DNA of 64,000 nucleotides from an uncultured Bacteroidales bacterium (GTDB taxonomy: Bacteria > Bacteroidota > Bacteroidia > Bacteroidales > UBA932), in contig CALVDE010000001.1 of assembly GCA_944326265.1 (NCBI GenBank), positions 310,001 through 374,000 on the forward strand. The letters run 5' to 3'. A program made the position numbers and the translations under genes. Positions 60,018-64,000 of this stretch are shown one piece after another. The notes under the pieces were generated by a model. It did not search any database and was not told the origin of the DNA. It saw only the letters and a list, made by a program, of their open reading frames with translations. Position 1 is the stretch's first letter, and each line of letters starts with the position of its first letter.

Positions 60018-60050
60018 TGTGTCTGATGAACACACTTTTGGCTATATTTG
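60018..60050 (+). promoter_or_regulatory. Promoter of the DGR target operon with 17-bp motif, copy 7
   Basis: TGTGTCTGATGAACACA (60018-60034) with one further G/C pair outside, 8 bp before TATATTTG (60043-60050). The surroundings match copy 6. No TTTG -33. It would express the 60077 gene, the diversified protein, the TR RNA and the reverse transcriptase. Confidence 0.7.
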
Positions 60051-60076
60051 CAGTACTTATGTTAACCTGGTGAATT

Positions 60077-60361
60077 ATGAATGAAATGTACAGCTTGAGA
60101 ATCCTGTCCAAAGGACAGGTTACGGATCTCTCAAAGGGATTCAGCCTCGGAGGAAAACCGTTCTCGGTATTTCTGAGACCAAAAAAGGTGACAATGGAAT
60201 TGAACACACTGATTAAGTGCAAGCTTATCTGTGATGATGCGGCTGGCAATTTCCCTGTCCCTCTTGGAGACTGGACCCCAGGCGCGGTTACTGAGATCTC
60301 CCCCGGTGCCGTTGACCTTGAAGAATATGATCTTTTCTGGGGAGCAGGAGAAAAAATTTAA
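60077..60361 (+). CDS. Hypothetical protein before the DGR target
   Basis: 94 residues, beta-rich (YSLRILSKGQVTDLSKGFSL, then LNTLIKCKLICDDAAGNF). It lies 11 bp before the diversified gene and is probably a structural partner of it. It does not look like the four-helix Avd protein of DGRs. Confidence 0.55.
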   Translation: MNEMYSLRILSKGQVTDLSKGFSLGGKPFSVFLRPKKVTMELNTLIKCKLICDDAAGNFPVPLGDWTPGAVTEISPGAVDLEEYDLFWGAGEKI

Positions 60362-60372
60362 ATTTTAAAATC

Positions 60373-61734
60373 ATGTCAATATTACTTGCAAGCGGCAACA
60401 CGAAGCCGCAATATCCATACGATCAGTGGTATGGTATTCAGGGAGACTTCTCCAGTAATGACTACAAGCTTACGAGAGTAGGAAACTTGGATCTTCACAG
60501 GGCGTGTCCTATCCAGACAAGACTGAGGAGGTTCGTTGAGAATCCCGATGGGTCGGTGAAGTACTATCTGCACCAAAATGACAGCAGAAAAAAGGAAAGC
60601 GGAGCGGATGCCGTGATAGACAGCACTGATGGCAATGTCATGCTGGAAATCCCTGAATATTTCATGAAGCTGGAAATTGAGGGCACAAAGTGGCTGATGG
60701 CTTTTTCAGAATATCCTCTGCCAGGCTTCCAAAGGATGATCCGTAAGACAATATCGCCCTGGTTCGCAACAATAGACATGGAAAATCAAAAAGCTGTGTC
60801 TGGCTGCTGGCTGCTTTGGGATGGCAATGAGATCAAGCGTGATTCAAACGGCATTGTTCAGCTGGCCGCGAATGCCGCAAATTTCAGGGGAGGAACAGGC
60901 TCCAGCGATGCTTCTAAAGACGGCACATACAACTCTCAGTTGGGTATGCCCAGGACATCCATTGCGAAATCTACCGTTCGCGGCTACTGTGTTGACGGAA
61001 CGCATATAGGGGCTTTCAGCGCATACAATCAAATAGCATGGTTGCAGAGGCTGGAGTATGCTTCTCTGAATTGCCAGGCGGAATATGTCGCAACATTGAC
61101 GGAAGACGGCTACCACCAGGGAGGACTTGGAACAGGGCAGGCAGTTGACAGTACGGAGTGGAATACATGGGGCGGATACAGGCCGTTTATTCCCTGTGGT
61201 GTGACTGCCACATTGGGCAACAATACGGGTCGGGTTGCCTATACTGTCAAAGGTTGGACTGGCGGAGACAAGGTTGTTTATGTTATATCCTACCGTGGTT
61301 TGGAAGTTCCGTTCCAATACCTGTGGCTGCTGACCGATGATGTGCTGATATGGCATAAGGCAGACAAGTCAATAGCTTATGTTTGCTCGGATCCGACAAA
61401 GTTCACCTCACATTCCAACAATGCGACAAATGTACCTGACGGGTATATGTCCATTTCTGAATTACCCCGTACAAGCGGTTATATTCTCCAGGAATCCCTT
61501 TCAAGTAAAGGATATTCTTTCCCGGAAAAAATCGGAGGCTCTTCTGTCGCTGGTTATTGTGATTACTTCTATACACCAGTGACGGCAGACACAGCGGAGG
61601 ATTTAGGCTGGTTTATGGCCCTCCTGGGTGGTAGTTCGAACAGTGGGACGTATGCCGGGTTCGGTTGTCTGAGCTCGGGTAATCGGTCCTCGCCTACGAG
61701 TGCGAATTATGGGTTCCGCTTGTGCCGTTTTTAA
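60373..61734 (+). CDS. DGR-diversified receptor-binding protein (lectin-like)
   Basis: 453 residues ending in the variable repeat. An N-terminal attachment part (SILLASGNTKPQYPYDQWYG) leads to a formylglycine-enzyme/C-type-lectin-like domain (YFMKLEIEGTKWLMAFSEYP, then AYNQIAWLQRLEYASLNCQA and WNTWGGYRPF). VR residues 415-452 read GGSSNSGTYAGFGCL, then NRSSPTSANYGFRLC, ending CRF-stop. The last-domain position and the neighbouring fibre gene make it the probable adhesin whose binding surface is varied. Confidence 0.9.
   Translation: MSILLASGNTKPQYPYDQWYGIQGDFSSNDYKLTRVGNLDLHRACPIQTRLRRFVENPDGSVKYYLHQNDSRKKESGADAVIDSTDGNVMLEIPEYFMKLEIEGTKWLMAFSEYPLPGFQRMIRKTISPWFATIDMENQKAVSGCWLLWDGNEIKRDSNGIVQLAANAANFRGGTGSSDASKDGTYNSQLGMPRTSIAKSTVRGYCVDGTHIGAFSAYNQIAWLQRLEYASLNCQAEYVATLTEDGYHQGGLGTGQAVDSTEWNTWGGYRPFIPCGVTATLGNNTGRVAYTVKGWTGGDKVVYVISYRGLEVPFQYLWLLTDDVLIWHKADKSIAYVCSDPTKFTSHSNNATNVPDGYMSISELPRTSGYILQESLSSKGYSFPEKIGGSSVAGYCDYFYTPVTADTAEDLGWFMALLGGSSNSGTYAGFGCLSSGNRSSPTSANYGFRLCRF
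61617..61728 (+). repeat. DGR variable repeat VR1
   Basis: 112 bp matching TR 61814-61925 without gaps. I count 10 differences, all at TR adenines (A to G seven times, A to C twice, A to T once). CCGTT/AACGG directly at the end (61725-61737) could form a small hairpin across the stop codon, near where the initiation site of mutagenic homing is expected. Confidence 0.95.
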
Positions 61735-61813
61735 CGGACTGCAAAATCGGGACACGGGGGCATTTTAAAAAAAGTGAAATTGTCAATAAAATAAATGGTT
61801 ATGGTGGTAGAGG

Positions 61814-61925
61814 GGCCCTCCTGGGTGGTAGTTCGAACAATGGGACGAATGCCGGGTTCGGTTATCTGAACTCGAATAATCGGTCCTCGAATACGAGTGC
61901 GAATTATGGGTTCCGCTTATACCGT
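61814..61925 (+). repeat. DGR template repeat TR
   Basis: 112 bp lying between VR1 and the reverse transcriptase. It has 24 adenines by my count, many in AAC/AAT codons in the VR frame (SSNNGTNAGFGYL, NSNNRSSN, SANY), the usual design for adenine-directed diversity. The 88 non-adenine positions are unchanged in both VRs. An ORF of 94 codons runs through it (61722-62006) but is a by-product of VR homology. Confidence 0.95.
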
Positions 61926-62071
61926 GGTTTTAATAAAATGATATACTATTTCACCATGACCTTACCTCACAGGAGCTGTCGGCAATGCGGACAGCTGGTA
62001 AAATAATATGAGTTAAAATGGTGTTAGTAAGAAATTGAACGCTCCAGTTTAGACCAACGGCACATGTAAAA
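61926..62071 (+). ncRNA. TR downstream spacer with a strong stem-loop
   Basis: Between TR and RT. AGCTGTC (61974-61980) pairs with GACAGCT (61990-61996), 9-nt loop. Below a 7-nt bulge (61967-61973), TTACC (61962-61966) pairs with GGTAA (61997-62001). In studied DGRs the RNA just 3' of TR is needed for cDNA priming and RT binding, so this is the likely functional RNA element. Confidence 0.62.
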
Positions 62072-63262
62072 ATGGGATTAATAAAAACAGAAGAGTACGG
62101 CTATTGTTACGGCAGCGAGACAATACTGCCAGGGTACAGGGATATGGAGGATACAGGCTTCTATATCGCTGATACTGGCGTTTTGTATGTGAGCCAGAGC
62201 AAGAAGCTTAAAAACATATATCCCCTTGTTTACGATTGTGACAACCTTGTAAAGGCTCAGTACAACGCTCAGAAAGGCAAAGGTGACAGGGCTGAGATAA
62301 ATGATTTCAATGACAACATCAATGAACGTCTTGCGGATCTTTATGTCAGTCTTCATGACATGACTTATGTTCCTGGGAAATATAAAATCAAGGACATAAT
62401 AGATAAAAAGAAGCGCACAATTATGATTGCGCCTTTTTACCCGGACCGAATAGTTCATCATAGCGTCATAAATGTCCTGGGACCGCGATGGATACATGTG
62501 TTTGTCTCACACACCTACGCCTGTATAAAAGGGCGTGGAATACACAAGTGCATGGAGGACATTCACCATGCGTTGATTACTGACAGAAAAGGCACTGAGT
62601 TCTGCTTCAAGATGGACATTACGAAGTACTTTGACAATGTTGACCATGCTGCGCTAAAAGCGATCATAAGAAGAGTAATCGCTGATCAGCAGATGCTATG
62701 GCTGTTGGATGCAATAATTGACAGTAACGGCAAGGACAAGGGCCTGCCGATAGGCAATTTCACAAGTCAGTACCTGGCGAATCTGTATCTTGCATATTTC
62801 GATCACTGGGTGCTTGAAGAGCTCAATAGGACGGTTCGCGATAAATTCGGTGTCAGGATATATTATTATAGGTATATGGATGATATTGTAGTGCTTTGCG
62901 CCAGCAAGGAGGCTCTGCATTACGTATTGGACATGATGGGCCTGTATCTGGCATCTGAATTAAAGTTGGAAATCAAGTCCAATTGGCAGATATTCCCTGT
63001 TGATGACAGAGGCATTGACTATGTGGGATTTAGGCAGAATCATTATGGAATATTGTTGAGAAAGAGCATATTGACGCGCTTCTATTCTAAATTCAGAAAG
63101 ATAAGTAAGAAATATCATGTAAAGGATATTGATGACATCAAGCATCTCTTCCCGTCTGAATATGGCTGGATACTCAGATGTAGTGAGGAGCATAGTAATT
63201 TCATATTTAACAACTGTTTACAACATGGAAAAGAATGTATTGAGTACAGGGCTGCTGGCTGA
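62072..63262 (+). CDS. DGR reverse transcriptase
   Basis: 396 residues. RT motifs in order: KMDITKYFDNVDH (first catalytic Asp, about 181), GLPIGNFTSQ (224-233) and YMDD (268-271). The xGxxxSQ form in place of the QGxxxSP of retrons and group II introns is diagnostic of DGR enzymes. No maturase or endonuclease domain. It copies the TR RNA with errors at adenines. No avd-like gene is seen beside it. The 3' end overlaps the next gene by 38 bp. Confidence 0.95.
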   Translation: MGLIKTEEYGYCYGSETILPGYRDMEDTGFYIADTGVLYVSQSKKLKNIYPLVYDCDNLVKAQYNAQKGKGDRAEINDFNDNINERLADLYVSLHDMTYVPGKYKIKDIIDKKKRTIMIAPFYPDRIVHHSVINVLGPRWIHVFVSHTYACIKGRGIHKCMEDIHHALITDRKGTEFCFKMDITKYFDNVDHAALKAIIRRVIADQQMLWLLDAIIDSNGKDKGLPIGNFTSQYLANLYLAYFDHWVLEELNRTVRDKFGVRIYYYRYMDDIVVLCASKEALHYVLDMMGLYLASELKLEIKSNWQIFPVDDRGIDYVGFRQNHYGILLRKSILTRFYSKFRKISKKYHVKDIDDIKHLFPSEYGWILRCSEEHSNFIFNNCLQHGKECIEYRAAG

Positions 63263-63656
63263 TGAGAGGCCGGAAGTCATCTATGACCTTAAAAATGGTC
63301 AGGGTTCGTTTATGTATAATCACAATATCAAGGAGGTATCTGTGATTAAGGATAAGATGGGCGGTATTACAGTCACAACAGATGGTGACGATAGGGCTAA
63401 CGCAAAGATGTTCCAGTATGACTGTGTTAGGGTGGAGTATCCACGCACTGCCGATAACATCTTCAATTCGCTTCTGACTGCAAAGTATCCGGCTAATACA
63501 GAGAGCAAGCTGGTTAATGAATACCAGTCCGCTGTCCTTGGATTGCTTGGAGAGGAATACAAGAAGCCGTATGAGGATTTCTTAAAGGACCGCATTGCCA
63601 TAAGGACAATGGTGGACGCTGATGCTGAAACATATAATATCCCGGAAGATCTATGA
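63225..63656 (+). CDS. Hypothetical phage protein after the RT
   Basis: 143 residues from MEKNVLSTGLLADERPEVIY (ATG 63129 would overlap the RT further and is less likely). Mixed alpha/beta (KDKMGGITVTTDGDDRANAK, then NIFNSLLTAKYPANTESKLV). No family recognised. It overlaps the next gene by 4 bp. It does not look like Avd, which is a short helical basic protein. Confidence 0.6.
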   Translation: MEKNVLSTGLLADERPEVIYDLKNGQGSFMYNHNIKEVSVIKDKMGGITVTTDGDDRANAKMFQYDCVRVEYPRTADNIFNSLLTAKYPANTESKLVNEYQSAVLGLLGEEYKKPYEDFLKDRIAIRTMVDADAETYNIPEDL

Positions 63657-64000
63657 GCCAGGTAGTGGATTTTGAGGATGATTATTCCGAAGTTGCCGGG
63701 GATGCTGATCTTTTTGATTGCGAATACTCCAATGTGGATGCCCTTATCAACGAGGTAATCGTGTACACTGGAGTTAGGCCGGAGGTTCAGACAGAGAACG
63801 GTGTCAGGACCCTTATTGCTTTCGGAGAGGGAGCTGGGAAGTCAGCATTCTTTACAGACAGCAAGAGGTTAAAGGATGTCGTATGTAACCCGGATAGGAA
63901 GTTTCCTTTCCGGGCAGTCATCAAGGTTGTCAGATTCGGCAGTAATACAGGCTTTAAGTTCTTTTCCCCGAACTCTCCTATCACTCAGGAGGATAAGGAG
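63653..64000 (+). CDS. Hypothetical phage protein, 3' truncated by window
   Basis: Frame open from ATG 63653 to the window end (116 codons). An acidic start (MSQVVDFEDDYSEVAGDADL) leads to a beta-rich region (GVRTLIAFGEGAGKSAFFTD, then RAVIKVVRFGSNTGFKFF). GEGAGKS resembles a P-loop but lacks the GxxxxGK[ST] spacing. Function unknown. Confidence 0.6.
   Translation, partial: MSQVVDFEDDYSEVAGDADLFDCEYSNVDALINEVIVYTGVRPEVQTENGVRTLIAFGEGAGKSAFFTDSKRLKDVVCNPDRKFPFRAVIKVVRFGSNTGFKFFSPNSPITQEDKE

Larger units (their letters stand above)
11782..64000. mobile_element. Temperate siphovirus-type prophage with DGR, left and central part
   Basis: Integrase, lysogeny switch, recombination and replication genes, terminase, portal, capsid, tail and DGR follow in phage order from the tRNA to the window end. 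The left boundary is placed at the tRNA 3' end by inference. No second copy of the tRNA 3' end (GTTCGAGTCCTGTTGGGGCT) was seen inside the window, so at least 52 kb of the element is present and its right end is missing. The long tape measure, gp10-like protein and Dit-like protein indicate a long non-contractile tail. I saw no sheath gene. Confidence 0.93.

Noticed and set aside
61722-62006. 94-codon ORF across the template repeat
   Set aside because: It owes its frame to similarity with the VR coding frame. It starts inside the previous gene's end, has no ribosome-binding site, and the TR functions as RNA template.
62072-63262. Retron or group II intron reverse transcriptase
   Set aside because: Motif is GLPIGNFTSQ and not QGxxxSP; no maturase or endonuclease domain, no msr/msd fold upstream, and a TR/VR pair is present.
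11782-64000. Right attachment site inside the window
   Set aside because: No repeat of the tRNA-Arg(CCT) 3' end was seen, and phage genes run to the last base.
63653-64000. P-loop NTPase call for GEGAGKS
   Set aside because: The spacing does not fit GxxxxGK[ST] and no Walker B is visible in the available part.

Overview
The window is Bacteroidales chromosome (about 1-11.8 kb) followed by the left and central part of a temperate tailed-phage prophage (about 11.8 kb to the window end). The host assignment rests on the Bacteroidetes promoter form (TTTG, about 19-21 bp, TAnnTTTG) upstream of rplS and the DUF177-rpmF-plsX cluster, on the gene content, and on a phage_int_SAM_5-like integrase. I cannot name a genus.

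Host part: a truncated transglutaminase-like protein, grpE-dnaJ, rplS, tRNA-Arg(ACG), a hairpin-rich intergenic block, a LamG-like membrane protein, a D-2-hydroxyacid dehydrogenase, guaA, typA, DUF177-rpmF-plsX, and tRNA-Arg(CCT) with a terminator. The prophage starts after this tRNA, which is the likely attachment site. The right end lies beyond base 64000.

Phage part: integrase; a leftward lysogeny cluster (RHH protein, outer-membrane beta-barrel, HTH proteins, XRE repressor) facing a rightward Cro-like gene; an early operon (SbcC-like ATPase, RecT, MBL-fold protein, NinB-like protein, a diversified lectin-like protein, an initiator-like gene containing four 19-bp iterons, a DnaC-like loader, methyltransferases, ParB-like proteins, a nonsense-disrupted exonuclease, a VRR-NUC nuclease); packaging and head genes (terminase, portal, a MuF protein with a C-terminal toxin-like nuclease domain); a leftward accessory island (antirepressor with a structured leader, lipoprotein, membrane protein, small regulators); capsid and tail genes (with a -1 frameshift in the tail chaperone), tape measure, Dit-like and long collagen-like tail proteins; and a diversity-generating retroelement (DGR).

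The DGR is the best-supported system here. One 112-bp template repeat (TR, 61814-61925) and a DGR-type reverse transcriptase (62072-63262) serve two variable repeats. One is at the C-terminus of the tail-end protein next to it. The other is 41 kb away in an early-region gene (20359-21000). I count 20 substitutions between TR and the two VRs, all at TR adenines.

Other system-level signals: a 17-bp near-palindrome (TGTGT-N7-ACRCA) recurs at seven intergenic sites, four of them 6-9 bp upstream of a TAnnTTTG box, and looks like the phage's own regulon operator. The antirepressor cassette has a leader with riboswitch-like competing helices. The phage origin appears to lie inside the initiator-like gene, as in lambda O. 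Two neighbouring methyltransferase-type genes each carry a 9-nt homopolymer.
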